The notes below the pieces were generated by a model that saw nothing but the letters and a program-made list of their open reading frames with translations, had not been told where the DNA came from and searched no databases. Position numbers and translations under genes: made by a program. Of a stretch of DNA of 42,653 nucleotides, positions 34,151-42,593 are shown piece after piece. Position 1 is the stretch's first letter; the number at the start of each line of letters is the position of its first letter. Source of the DNA: Zwartia sp. (lineage in GTDB: Bacteria > Pseudomonadota > Gammaproteobacteria > Burkholderiales > Burkholderiaceae_B); assembly GCA_030653405.1 (NCBI GenBank), contig JAURZO010000255.1, forward strand, positions 1 through 42,653, written 5' to 3'.

Positions 34151-34915
34151 ATGATTGATCTAGGCGTCAATATTGACCACGTCGCGACTTTGCGTCAGCA
34201 ACGTCACACCTCTTATCCCGATCCGATCAAGGCTGCATTGCTTGCCGAGGATGCGGGCGCGGATCTCATTACGTTGCATTTGCGAGAAGACCGCCGTCAT
34301 ATTCAAGATGCGGATGTGTTCGCGCTACGGCCACAGTTACGGACACGGATGAATCTTGAGTGCGCGATTACGCCTGAGATGCTTGCGATTGCTTGCAGAG
34401 TCGTCCCAGAAGACGTCTGTCTGGTTCCAGAGAAACGTACCGAGCTGACAACCGAGGGTGGGCTCGATGTGTTGGGTGGTTTTGCGACGGTGAAAGCCGC
34501 AGTGGCGCAATTGCAGGCGAGCGGTATTCGTGTCTCGCTTTTCATTGATCCCGACGCGCGTCAGATCGCCGCCTCAGTGGATGCGGGGGCGACCGTCATC
34601 GAGTTACACACCGGTGCTTACGCCGAAGCGAGTACGGATGAGCAGGCTGAAGCCGAATTGAATCGTCTGAAACTCGCGATCTCGGTGGCAGCTCAGCACG
34701 GTCTTCGTATTAATGCTGGGCACGGTCTGCATTTTGGCAATGTGGCTCCGATTGCGGCACTAGAAGGGATCTCTGAGTTGAATATCGGACACGCGATTGT
34801 GGCGCAGTCCATTTTTGATGGTTGGGAAAATACGATCCGCAACATGAAGGCCTGCATGATCGAGGCCCGTCTGAAAGCGCAGCGTGGTGCGCTGCTCCAG
34901 CCTCGAAAGAAATAA
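34151..34915 (+). CDS. pdxJ: Pyridoxine 5'-phosphate synthase
   Basis: PdxJ condenses 1-deoxyxylulose-5-phosphate with 3-amino-2-oxopropyl phosphate to make pyridoxine phosphate. The 254-residue TIM barrel has GVNIDHVATLRQQR at the N-terminus, HLREDRRHI near residue 43, MNLECA near 68, and INAGHGLHFGNVAPIA near 190. It heads a + strand run with acpS, nagZ and uvrC. The pair pdxJ-acpS is conserved in proteobacteria. The acpS start is 13 bases after its stop. Confidence 0.97.
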   Translation: MIDLGVNIDHVATLRQQRHTSYPDPIKAALLAEDAGADLITLHLREDRRHIQDADVFALRPQLRTRMNLECAITPEMLAIACRVVPEDVCLVPEKRTELTTEGGLDVLGGFATVKAAVAQLQASGIRVSLFIDPDARQIAASVDAGATVIELHTGAYAEASTDEQAEAELNRLKLAISVAAQHGLRINAGHGLHFGNVAPIAALEGISELNIGHAIVAQSIFDGWENTIRNMKACMIEARLKAQRGALLQPRKK

Positions 34916-34928
34916 AAGCGAGGCTAAA

Positions 34929-35366
34929 TTGGGAGCAATCGCGGGCATTGGCATGGACTTGGTCAAGATGGAGCGGATTGACCGGGCCTGGCAGCGCCAT
35001 CCCGAGCGCTTTCCGCAAAAAATACTTGGTGAGGACGAGTTGCGAGTTTTCAGACTCCGTGCGGCGCGAGATCGCGGTCGGGGAGTACGATATCTTGCGA
35101 CACGCTTCGCAGCGAAAGAAGCTTTTTCAAAGGCGATTGGACTTGGCATGCGCACACCCATGTGGTGGACACGCATGCAGACTTTAAATATGAAAGGCGG
35201 ACGTCCAACCGTTGTGCTATCGGGTGAATTAGCCCAGTGGTATGCCACGCGTTTTGGCGTGGCACACGTCTCTCTCACCGATGAGTCGGAGTATGGTGCT
35301 GCGTACGTCGTCGTTGAGACGCTCGTCGATCCCGCCTTCAGTATCAACATAACAGGAGCAGAATAA
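34929..35366 (+). CDS. acpS: Holo-[acyl-carrier-protein] synthase
   Basis: AcpS moves 4'-phosphopantetheine from CoA to apo-ACP, activating fatty acid synthesis. The 145-residue protein starts GAIAGIGMDLVKMERI, with metal-binding Asp10, and has RFAAKEAFSKAIG with Glu64. The start is taken as TTG at 34929 because GAGG at 34920-34923 is well placed and the family N-terminus begins one or two residues before GIGxD. A GTG at 34884 inside pdxJ would add an unlikely 15 residues. nagZ follows two bases after the stop. Confidence 0.94.
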   Translation: MGAIAGIGMDLVKMERIDRAWQRHPERFPQKILGEDELRVFRLRAARDRGRGVRYLATRFAAKEAFSKAIGLGMRTPMWWTRMQTLNMKGGRPTVVLSGELAQWYATRFGVAHVSLTDESEYGAAYVVVETLVDPAFSINITGAE

Positions 35367-35368
35367 AC

Positions 35369-36427
35369 ATGAGTGAAACAAGTCCCCCACATCTGCCTCG
35401 CGGCCCATTGGTCGTTGACGTGGCGGGCGTGCGCCTCACCGCAGCGGAAAAGACGCGCCTACTTCACCCGTTGGTCGGTGGTGTGATTTTGTTTGCGCGC
35501 AATTTCCAGTCACGCAAAGAATTGGTGGCCATCACCAAGAGTATTCATGCTTTGCGCTCACCAAGTTTATTGATCGCAGTCGATCATGAGGGCGGAAGAG
35601 TCCAAAGATTTCGTACTGACGGCTTCACGAGTTTGCCCTCTATGCGTGCCTTGGGCGCGCAATGGCACAAGAATCCGATGACCGCCATGCGCATGGCGAC
35701 AGATGTGGGCTATGTGCTGGGTGCGGAATTGCGCGCTTGTGGCGTGGATCTGAGTTTTACGCCTGTCTTAGACTTGGATTTTGGCGTCAGTAGTGTGATC
35801 GGGGACCGCGCATTTGATGGCGATCCTCGCGTGGTCGCCATGCTTGCCCGGGCACTGTCTCAGGGGTTGGCTCAGGCGGGGATGGGGGCGTGCGGTAAGC
35901 ATTTTCCCGGACACGGCGCGGTATCCGCTGATTCCCACCATGCCATTCCAAGAGACTCCCGTTCGCTCAAGAAGATCCTCTCGCACGATGCGGCGCCTTA
36001 TCAATGGCTCGGTGACCAGGTGATTCCATCGGTCATGCCGGCCCATGTGATTTACACCAAGGTCGATCCAATGCCGGCTGGCTTTTCAGCCAAGTGGATC
36101 AAGGAAATTTTGCGCAAGACGCTTCGTTATGATGGCGTGGTGTTTTCTGACGATCTCACGATGGAGGGCGCGGCTGTCGCGGGTGACATTTTGGCACGAG
36201 CCCGTGCTGCCCTGAATGCCGGTTGCGATATGGCGCTGGTGTGTAATCGTCCCGATTTGGCAGACGAGTTGCTGACGCGACTCCATTGGAAATCTTCCCG
36301 CCAATCGCAAAATCGAATCGAACGGTTGATGCCCAAGTCTGTTGCGCCTGACTGGAAATCGTTACAAAAGCAACTTGCTTATCTTGAGGCCTTCAAATCG
36401 GTACAAGTGCTCAATGGGCGAAACTGA
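35369..36427 (+). CDS. nagZ: Beta-N-acetylhexosaminidase (peptidoglycan recycling)
   Basis: NagZ is a cytoplasmic family 3 glycosidase that removes GlcNAc from anhydro-muropeptides and so produces the AmpR-active ligand in species with inducible AmpC. The 352-residue protein has DHEGGRVQRF near residue 72, the catalytic loop KHFPGHG at 177-183, and SDDLTMEG with the nucleophile Asp near 261. GGAGCAG lies upstream of the ATG, overlapping the end of acpS. The last 14 bases overlap uvrC. It processes products of lytic transglycosylases such as MltB (16298). Confidence 0.96.
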   Translation: MSETSPPHLPRGPLVVDVAGVRLTAAEKTRLLHPLVGGVILFARNFQSRKELVAITKSIHALRSPSLLIAVDHEGGRVQRFRTDGFTSLPSMRALGAQWHKNPMTAMRMATDVGYVLGAELRACGVDLSFTPVLDLDFGVSSVIGDRAFDGDPRVVAMLARALSQGLAQAGMGACGKHFPGHGAVSADSHHAIPRDSRSLKKILSHDAAPYQWLGDQVIPSVMPAHVIYTKVDPMPAGFSAKWIKEILRKTLRYDGVVFSDDLTMEGAAVAGDILARARAALNAGCDMALVCNRPDLADELLTRLHWKSSRQSQNRIERLMPKSVAPDWKSLQKQLAYLEAFKSVQVLNGRN

Positions 36428-38249
36428 ATCAGCCGCTTTTGATATAAAGGCATTTCTCGCGCAACTGCCGCATCTCCCTGGCGTTTATCGTCATATCGAT
36501 GCGTCAGGCGAGGTGCTGTATGTCGGCAAAGCCCGTGACTTAAAAAAAAGAGTCTCGTCTTATTTTCAGAAGACGTCGTCAAGCCCACGCATTGGGCATA
36601 TGGTGGCGCGGGTTGTCCGGATTGAAGTGACTGTGACGCGCTCTGAGGCCGAGGCGCTGATTCTTGAAAACAACCTGATCAAGTCGCTACGTCCACGCTA
36701 CAACATTTTGTTTCGCGACGACAAATCATATCCCTACCTCATGCTGTCCGGGCATGTGTCCCCGCGTGTTGCTTACTACAGGGGTTCGACACAAAAGAAG
36801 GGTCAGTTTTTCGGACCTTACCCGAGCGCTTGGGCTGTGCGCGAAACCATACAGATTTTGCAAAAGGTGTTTCGTTTGCGTACGTGCGAGGACACTGTGT
36901 ATGCCAACCGCTCCAGGCCATGTTTGTTGCACCAGATTGGTCGATGCTCTGCCCCCTGTGTTGGCGAAATTTCTCAACAGGACTATGCCGCCGACGCTGA
37001 GCGGGCAGCACGGTTTCTGAATGGTGAAACGCAGGAGATTATGGGTGATATCGAGCGCAGAATGCAAAGCGCTTCTGAGGCGCTCGAGTTTGAACATGCC
37101 GCCTTGTTGCGCGACCAGATGGGGGCTTTGGCCAAGGTCCTCCACCAGCAAACGATGGAGGACACCGATCAAAGTGACACAGATATCATCGCTGTAGCGT
37201 CTTCGGGCGGCAAGGTCTGCGTCAACCTTGCCATGGTGCGCGGAGGTCGTCATTTGGGTGATCGCGCCTTTTTCCCTACCCACGCCGATGGCGACTCGTG
37301 TTCGGAGGTGCTCGAGGCGTTTATCGCCCAACATTATGTGGATCATCCGTTGCCCGCAGCGTTGGTGGGCTCTCATCCTTTGCCGGATGCTCAGCTGATT
37401 GAGTTGATTGCGGAGTCCAAAGCCACCAAGTCACGGTTTATCAGTCGTCCGCAAGGTGTGCGGCGTGCCTGGCAAGAACAGGCGATGCGAAATGCCGAAA
37501 TGGCACTCGCCAATGCACTGTTGGAGTCGGGCGCACGCAGCGCCCGCACGCTGGCCTTAGCCGAGGCGCTTGACCTTGATACAGACCCTGCAGCGCTTGA
37601 TGCGTTGCATATCGAGTGTTTTGACATCAGTCACACCTCAGGGGAGGCTACGCAAGCGTCCTGCGTGGTGTATGTCCACCATGCGATGCAGCCATCGATG
37701 TACCGACGTTACAACATTGCCGGCATCACGCCTGGCGATGATTATGCCGCTATGAGGCAAGTGTTGATGCGCCGCTTTGGAAAGGTTGCGGACGGTGAGG
37801 CGATCATGCCTGGACTTGTACTCATTGATGGTGGCAAAGGGCAGGTAGAGATTGCGCGCCAAGTGTTTGTCGAGCTCGGTCTTGAGACGGATGTCCTGGT
37901 CGGCGTTGCTAAAGGTGATCGTCGCAAAGTGGGTCTTGAAACGCTGGTATTTCCAGATGAACGAGCGCCTTTAGTGCTTGGAGAGTCCTCGGCGGCACTG
38001 ATGCTGATTGCTCAGATTCGTGACGAGGCACACCGTTTTGCCATTACCGGGATGCGGGCCAAACGTGCCAAAGCCCGAAATGTCTCCCGTCTGGAGGATA
38101 TTGATGGTGTGGGCGCCAAGCGTCGACAAAAGCTGCTGGCGCGTTTTGGAGGCTTTAGCGGTGTGGCCAATGCCAGTATTGAGGATTTGAGCTCGGTTGA
38201 GGGCATTTCGCCCGAGTTGGCCGAGCGCATTTATTTTTCTCTGCGTTAA
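36414..38249 (+). CDS. uvrC: Excinuclease ABC subunit C
   Basis: UvrC makes both incisions in nucleotide excision repair. The 611-residue protein has an N-terminal GIY-YIG nuclease (LPGVYRHIDASGEVLYVGKA), a UVR motif near residues 205-235, an RNase H-like C-terminal nuclease (CFDISHTSGEATQASCVVY), and two helix-hairpin-helix motifs at the end (LEDIDGVGAKRRQKLLARFG). The ATG at 36414 fits the family; an upstream TTG at 36342 lies deep in nagZ. Its 14-base overlap with nagZ suggests coupling. pgsA follows, as uvrC-pgsA does in many proteobacteria. I saw no LexA box near it. Confidence 0.97.
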   Translation: MGETESAAFDIKAFLAQLPHLPGVYRHIDASGEVLYVGKARDLKKRVSSYFQKTSSSPRIGHMVARVVRIEVTVTRSEAEALILENNLIKSLRPRYNILFRDDKSYPYLMLSGHVSPRVAYYRGSTQKKGQFFGPYPSAWAVRETIQILQKVFRLRTCEDTVYANRSRPCLLHQIGRCSAPCVGEISQQDYAADAERAARFLNGETQEIMGDIERRMQSASEALEFEHAALLRDQMGALAKVLHQQTMEDTDQSDTDIIAVASSGGKVCVNLAMVRGGRHLGDRAFFPTHADGDSCSEVLEAFIAQHYVDHPLPAALVGSHPLPDAQLIELIAESKATKSRFISRPQGVRRAWQEQAMRNAEMALANALLESGARSARTLALAEALDLDTDPAALDALHIECFDISHTSGEATQASCVVYVHHAMQPSMYRRYNIAGITPGDDYAAMRQVLMRRFGKVADGEAIMPGLVLIDGGKGQVEIARQVFVELGLETDVLVGVAKGDRRKVGLETLVFPDERAPLVLGESSAALMLIAQIRDEAHRFAITGMRAKRAKARNVSRLEDIDGVGAKRRQKLLARFGGFSGVANASIEDLSSVEGISPELAERIYFSLR

Positions 38250-38266
38250 CTGGGTTAGCATAGCGT

Positions 38267-38845
38267 ATGCCTCTGAATCTCCCCATTATCCTGACATGGC
38301 TGCGCATCGCCATGATTCCGCTTGTCATTGGACTCTTTTACCTCCCAGAGTCATGGATGAGTGTCCCCATCCGTGATACTTGGGCGAGCCTTTCCTTCAT
38401 TTTCGCTGCACTCACCGACTGGTTTGATGGCTGGCTGGCGCGTCGCTGGAATCAGACTTCTTCGTTCGGTGCTTTTCTTGATCCTGTCGCGGACAAGCTG
38501 ATGGTGTCGGCAGCTTTGCTTGTATTGCTGAGTCTCGACCGTGTCGATGTTGCGATCGCACTGGTGATCATCGGTCGTGAAATTACGATTTCCGCCTTAC
38601 GTGAGTGGATGGCCCAACTTGGAGCGAGCGCAAGCGTCGCGGTGCATTGGCTGGGCAAGTTCAAAACGGCTGCTCAGATGATCGCGATCCCCTGTTTGCT
38701 CTATCACGATGACCTGTTTGGATTGCCAATGGCGATGATCGGTCAAATATTGATTGTCGTTGCAGCAATCCTAACGGTCTGGTCGATGCTGTATTACCTG
38801 CGTCGTGCTTGGCCCGTCATTCGCGAAAAAACTGCCAAAATCTAA
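38267..38845 (+). CDS. pgsA: CDP-diacylglycerol-glycerol-3-phosphate 3-phosphatidyltransferase
   Basis: PgsA makes phosphatidylglycerol phosphate, the first committed step to phosphatidylglycerol and cardiolipin. The 192-residue membrane protein carries the CDP-alcohol phosphotransferase signature, with Asp54-Gly55, Ala58-Arg59, Gly68, Asp72 and Asp76. About five helices follow. It starts 17 bases after uvrC. The tRNA genes often found after pgsA in related bacteria are absent; queF converges from the other strand. Confidence 0.95.
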   Translation: MPLNLPIILTWLRIAMIPLVIGLFYLPESWMSVPIRDTWASLSFIFAALTDWFDGWLARRWNQTSSFGAFLDPVADKLMVSAALLVLLSLDRVDVAIALVIIGREITISALREWMAQLGASASVAVHWLGKFKTAAQMIAIPCLLYHDDLFGLPMAMIGQILIVVAAILTVWSMLYYLRRAWPVIREKTAKI

Positions 38846-38918
38846 ACGATCAGGCGTGCATTCGCGTGTGTTGAACCAATCTCTTTGTAGCTGAGAAACG
38901 AACGCTCGCTATCGAGCA

Positions 38919-39776
38919 CTACTGGCGAGCGCTGCGCTGAAAACCTGGAGCCGTCATTCCGGGTGTTGCCCGCCAGGGATTGATATCCAGACCTCCACGC
39001 CGCGTATAACGCGCATACACAGATAGCTTTTTGGGTGCACAGCGCGCCATGATGTCTGTAAAAATTCTTTCTACGCATTGTTCGTGAAAACCGCTGTGCT
39101 GGCGGAACGAGACAATATATCTCAGCAAACTCGCATGATCGATCTTGGGTCCAACATAGTCGATTTTTAGGCAGGCCCAGTCGGGCTGTCCCGTCACGGG
39201 GCAGTTGGATTTCAAGAGTCTTGAAAAAAGCGACTCAGTCACAACATTAGAGGCGCTTGCAGAGGTCATTGCCGATCCTCGCGCCAATTCAAGTAACTCG
39301 GCTTTAGGCTCATAAGTGTCGATGCTCAGCGTCTGTTTGTCGAGGTCGATGCCTTCGAACTCTTGAATCCCAATATCTGAAAAATGATCTGTTGAAATCA
39401 ACTCAACCGATACTGAGCTGCCTGCAACCTGTGACAAATCTGTGCGTAAAGTCTCGATAACAGTCAATGGAGAAATAAAAGCGGCCTGATTAAAGCTATT
39501 TAAGTAAAGCTTGAGTGATTTTGACTCGATGATGTTGGGGCTATTGCAATCAACCATCAGGCGCAGCATGGCGATACGCGGCATGCCTTGGGGCGTGAGC
39601 CAGGACATTTCGTAGGCATTCCAGAGATCCCATCCGATAAAAGGCAGGGCCTGAGTCGACAACCCGAGTTGCGCTCGGGCATCCACTCTACCGATCGGGT
39701 AGAGCAACCCAGCATCATAGGCCGTTGGATAGGCAACTTCTTGTCCAAGAGGGAGATCGCGCTCAGGCAGCTTCAT
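38919..39776 (-). CDS. queF: NADPH-dependent 7-cyano-7-deazaguanine reductase (long QueF)
   Basis: QueF reduces the nitrile preQ0 to preQ1 in synthesis of the tRNA base queuosine. The 285-residue protein is the two-domain YqcD type. The QueF motif ESKSLKLYLNSF is near residue 84, and the active-site Cys192 lies in SNCPVTGQPDW with Asp199. The ATG at 39776 (MKLPERDLPLG) is used instead of a TTG six codons upstream. No ribosome-binding site is obvious. It is divergent from the ccoI-like gene, with an FNR box in the shared 90-base region. Confidence 0.95.
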   Translation of the reverse strand: MKLPERDLPLGQEVAYPTAYDAGLLYPIGRVDARAQLGLSTQALPFIGWDLWNAYEMSWLTPQGMPRIAMLRLMVDCNSPNIIESKSLKLYLNSFNQAAFISPLTVIETLRTDLSQVAGSSVSVELISTDHFSDIGIQEFEGIDLDKQTLSIDTYEPKAELLELARGSAMTSASASNVVTESLFSRLLKSNCPVTGQPDWACLKIDYVGPKIDHASLLRYIVSFRQHSGFHEQCVERIFTDIMARCAPKKLSVYARYTRRGGLDINPWRATPGMTAPGFQRSARQ

Positions 39777-39814
39777 TGAATAGTATCGATGCAAATAAAT
39801 TGAATTTTAACCAG

Positions 39815-39828
39815 TTGATCTAAATCAA
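39815..39828. promoter_or_regulatory. FNR/ANR box upstream of the ccoI-like gene
   Basis: TTGAT-CTAA-ATCAA is a perfect FNR-family site. If it sits at -41.5 of a + strand promoter, the start would be near 39863, with TAAGAT (39852-39857) as -10 element. This is only a few bases before the ATG at 39867. It also lies 39 bases upstream of queF on the other strand. Confidence 0.75.
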
Positions 39829-39866
39829 GGCGCCAATACACACATCTCTCCTAAGATTCTGACATC

Positions 39867-40838
39867 ATGGCTAAATCAATCTTCGCATTAAACCGACCCC
39901 TGAACGCTGCCGAGACGAGCGCGCGCAGGCGTAGCCTCGTGCGACTCGGGCTTGCCTGGCTCGCCATGATGCAAGTGATGATGTTCGCGCTGCCTGGTTA
40001 TTTAAGAGTTGAGGCTGGGCCCAACGACAGTTTGGAGGTCTTGGACTGGGCTATTTTTCTGATGAACTGGGCCAGCTTGGCACTGACGGTACCCGTGGTG
40101 TTGTATGCAGCTTGGCCTGTTTGGCAGGGCTTTGGACGTGCGTGGTCAGAGCGTCGTGTGACGATGGATATCCCGGTTGCCACGAGCATCGTGGCCGCTT
40201 TCATACCAAGTGCTTACGCCACAATCACAGGGCAGGGCGAGGTGTATTTTGACTCGGTGACAATGTTCGTCGCTTTTTTGTTGACTGCCCGCTATTTTGA
40301 AACACGGGCACGACAATCCCTTGAAGCCTCTCAAATCAGTACGCAAATTGATAGTTTTTGTAAGCCACTGGTGCAGCAATCTGATCGCGTCGCAACGGTA
40401 TTTATTTTGACCCAACTGGGTTTTGCGTTTGTGATTGCCGGGTTCTGGTGGATGACGCATCCCGAGCACGCTCTGTCAATTTTGGTGGCCTTACTGGTGA
40501 TGAGCTGCCCTTGCGCGCTCGCCTTGGCGGCTCCGATGTCCTTGGCCGCGATGCATGCGAGTCTGGCTGCCTACCCCGGCATGACCGACGCCCAACGGCA
40601 AACGTTATTGATGCGTACCCGCCAGGTGACACGCCAAAACCTCTACGGATCCTTGACTTGGCATGTGTTGACAATGCCCTTGGCCGCCGTGGGTTGGGTG
40701 ACACCTTGGCTTGCGGCACTTTTAATGTTTATTTCTTCGGCAGCCGTGGTTGTGAATGCTTGGCGCTTGTATGCGATCCCTGCTGATCCGATGCACATGA
40801 CCCGAAATGACGGGCCTCAGACCGAAGTCTTGTCCTAG
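39867..40838 (+). CDS. ATPase-less CcoI/FixI-like membrane protein
   Basis: A 323-residue protein with the eight-helix membrane part of a P1B copper ATPase of the CcoI/FixI group. Helices lie at about 26-45, 61-82, 103-121, 128-145, 177-196, 203-223, 261-278 and 280-301. Family motifs kept are MDIPVA (100-105), YFDSVTMF (127-134), the copper-site SCPCALA (CPC at 214-216), QNL (257-259) and MFISS (287-291). The N-terminal metal-binding domain, actuator domain, DKTGT phosphorylation site and nucleotide-binding domain are all missing. The cytoplasmic loops are cut to about 30-35 residues (junctions near 40314-40370 and 40548-40634). Normal CcoI has over 700 residues. The frame is open with no frameshift. 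The position before ccoS-ccoN is that of ccoI. A degenerate but translated remnant is the alternative. Confidence 0.85.
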   Translation: MAKSIFALNRPLNAAETSARRRSLVRLGLAWLAMMQVMMFALPGYLRVEAGPNDSLEVLDWAIFLMNWASLALTVPVVLYAAWPVWQGFGRAWSERRVTMDIPVATSIVAAFIPSAYATITGQGEVYFDSVTMFVAFLLTARYFETRARQSLEASQISTQIDSFCKPLVQQSDRVATVFILTQLGFAFVIAGFWWMTHPEHALSILVALLVMSCPCALALAAPMSLAAMHASLAAYPGMTDAQRQTLLMRTRQVTRQNLYGSLTWHVLTMPLAAVGWVTPWLAALLMFISSAAVVVNAWRLYAIPADPMHMTRNDGPQTEVLS

Positions 40839-40846
40839 GAAGCACC

Positions 40847-41029
40847 TTGGAAATCCTTTATCTGCTGCTCCCTCTGTCACTGGCCGTCGTCGCATTGATC
40901 GGTGGCATGTTGTGGTGGGCAGTTTTTTCAGGTCAGTACGACGACCCCGATGCGGCGAGCCAGTCAATTTTGCTCGACGATGATCGCGCGACTGGTGTTG
41001 CGAATACATCAAAAGCGAAGAAGTCTTGA
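40847..41029 (+). CDS. ccoS: cbb3-type cytochrome oxidase assembly protein CcoS
   Basis: A 60-residue protein with one N-terminal membrane helix (YLLLPLSLAVVALIGGMLWW) followed by the CcoS hallmark FSGQYDDPDAASQSILLDDD. CcoS is needed for heme and copper insertion into the cbb3 oxidase. The start is TTG with AGGA at 40837-40840, nine bases after the ccoI-like gene, so the two are cotranscribed. The last 15 residues are polar. Confidence 0.92.
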   Translation: MEILYLLLPLSLAVVALIGGMLWWAVFSGQYDDPDAASQSILLDDDRATGVANTSKAKKS

Positions 41030-41035
41030 TTGGTC

Positions 41036-41077
41036 TTGATTTGGATCAAGTGCTTGGTACGTGTGTTTTGGCATGAT
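41036..41077 (+). promoter_or_regulatory. FNR/ANR-dependent promoter of ccoN
   Basis: A perfect box TTGAT-TTGG-ATCAA (41036-41049) is followed, at the spacing of a class II FNR promoter, by CATGAT (41072-41077) as -10 element. The predicted start is near 41084, leaving a 33-base leader to the ccoN ATG. Induction of the oxidase under low oxygen is the expected result. Confidence 0.8.
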
Positions 41078-41116
41078 GGCTAAGTTCGGCAATATCTCAA
41101 ATAAGGAAGACTAAAC

Positions 41117-42583
41117 ATGGCTCGCTCAAATGCGGTAGTAGCCGAGACGTTTAACTACGGTGTCGTCAGGCAGTTTGCCATCATGACGGTTGTATGGGGC
41201 GTCGTTGGCATGCTCGTGGGTGTGATCCTGGCTGCGCAGTTATTGTGGCCAGAGCTCAATCTTGATATCCCTTGGCTCACCTATGGTCGAATTCGTCCGT
41301 TGCACACGAATGCGGTGATTTTTGCCTTTGGGGGGAGTGCACTATTCGCGGCCTCCTACTACGTCGTGCAGCGGACCTGTCAGGCGCGTTTGTTTGGCGG
41401 CTTTTTGATTCCCTTTACTTTTTGGGGATGGCAGATCGTGATTGTGGGTGCGGCGATCACCTTGCCTCTTGGCATCACGACCAGCAAAGAGTACGCGGAG
41501 CTTGAGTGGCCGATCGACATTTTGATCACACTGGTTTGGGTGGCTTATGCGATCGTATTTTTCGGCACAATCGTCAAACGTAAGAGCAAGCACATTTATG
41601 TCGCAAACTGGTTCTTTGGTTCCTACATTCTGACCATCGCGATTTTGCATATTGTGAACAACATTGAAATGCCTGCGACGTTGTGGAAGTCTTATTCCGC
41701 TTACGCCGGCGTGCAAGATGCCATGGTTCAGTGGTGGTATGGCCACAATGCGGTCGGATTTTTCCTGACCACCAGCTTTTTGGGGATGATGTATTACTTT
41801 ATTCCCAAGCAGGCCGAACGTCCGATTTATTCATATCGCTTGTCGATCGTGCACTTCTGGGCGCTCGCCTTTACCTATATGTGGGCAGGTCCTCACCATT
41901 TGCTCTACACCTCTTTGCCAGACTGGACCCAGTCACTCGGCATGGTGTTCTCGCTGATTCTGTTGGCACCTTCCTGGGGCGGCATGATCAACGGCATTAT
42001 GACCCTGTCCGGTGCCTGGTACAAATTGCGCACGGATCCGATCTTGAAATTTATGGTGGTGTCGCTGTCTTTCTACGGGATGTCGACGTTTGAAGGATCG
42101 ATGATGTCGATCCGCACAGTGAATGCACTCTCTCATTACACGGATTGGACCGTGGGCCATGTGCACTCCGGTGCGCTCGGCTGGGTGGCCATGATTACAT
42201 TTGGCATGTTGTATTACTTGATCCCGCGCCTTTGGGGTCGTGAAAAAATGTACAGCCACAAGTTAATGGAAGTCCACTTCTGGATTGCGACGATCGGTGT
42301 GGTGGTCTATATCGCCTCGATGTGGATTGCCGGTGTGATGCAAGGTTTGATGTGGCGCGCAACAGAAGCAGACGGATCACTGACCTATAGCTTTGTGGAG
42401 GCAGTGAAGGCGTCCGTGCCGTTCTACGCCATACGACTGTTGGGAGGAACGTTGTTTTTTGTTGGCATGCTTGTGATGGCCTACAACGTGTTTAAAACGA
42501 TCGCGGGGGCCACTGCGGTCAACCCAGAGATTCCACCCTACATTGCCCAACCTGTGTCCGCGGTTGCTGCGGCCAAAGCCTGA
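41117..42583 (+). CDS. ccoN: cbb3-type cytochrome c oxidase subunit I
   Basis: CcoN is the catalytic subunit of the high-affinity cbb3 oxidase, with low-spin heme b, high-spin heme b3 and CuB. The 488-residue protein has about twelve helices. The heme-ligand region RPLHTNAVIFAFGG (His63), the CuB motif WWYGHNAVGFF, the paired GPHHLLY, the cross-linked Tyr region SFYGMSTFEGSM, and GHVHSGALGW are all visible. AAGGAAG precedes the ATG. It is followed by ccoO and probably driven by its own FNR promoter, apart from ccoI-like/ccoS. Confidence 0.98.
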   Translation: MARSNAVVAETFNYGVVRQFAIMTVVWGVVGMLVGVILAAQLLWPELNLDIPWLTYGRIRPLHTNAVIFAFGGSALFAASYYVVQRTCQARLFGGFLIPFTFWGWQIVIVGAAITLPLGITTSKEYAELEWPIDILITLVWVAYAIVFFGTIVKRKSKHIYVANWFFGSYILTIAILHIVNNIEMPATLWKSYSAYAGVQDAMVQWWYGHNAVGFFLTTSFLGMMYYFIPKQAERPIYSYRLSIVHFWALAFTYMWAGPHHLLYTSLPDWTQSLGMVFSLILLAPSWGGMINGIMTLSGAWYKLRTDPILKFMVVSLSFYGMSTFEGSMMSIRTVNALSHYTDWTVGHVHSGALGWVAMITFGMLYYLIPRLWGREKMYSHKLMEVHFWIATIGVVVYIASMWIAGVMQGLMWRATEADGSLTYSFVEAVKASVPFYAIRLLGGTLFFVGMLVMAYNVFKTIAGATAVNPEIPPYIAQPVSAVAAAKA

Positions 42584-42593
42584 GGAGGACGTC

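Noticed and set aside
36726..37376. Long reverse-strand open frame inside uvrC (216 codons)
   Set aside because: It is antisense to a clear UvrC, so its length follows from the codon pattern of that gene.
38903..38931. Inverted repeat CGCTCGC / GCGAGCG at the pgsA-queF junction as a terminator
   Set aside because: It is only seven pairs with a 15-base loop and no T tract on either strand. It may be chance.
40722..41012. Reverse-strand open frame across ccoS
   Set aside because: It is a shadow of the ccoI-like and ccoS genes: Arg/His-rich and without recognisable features.
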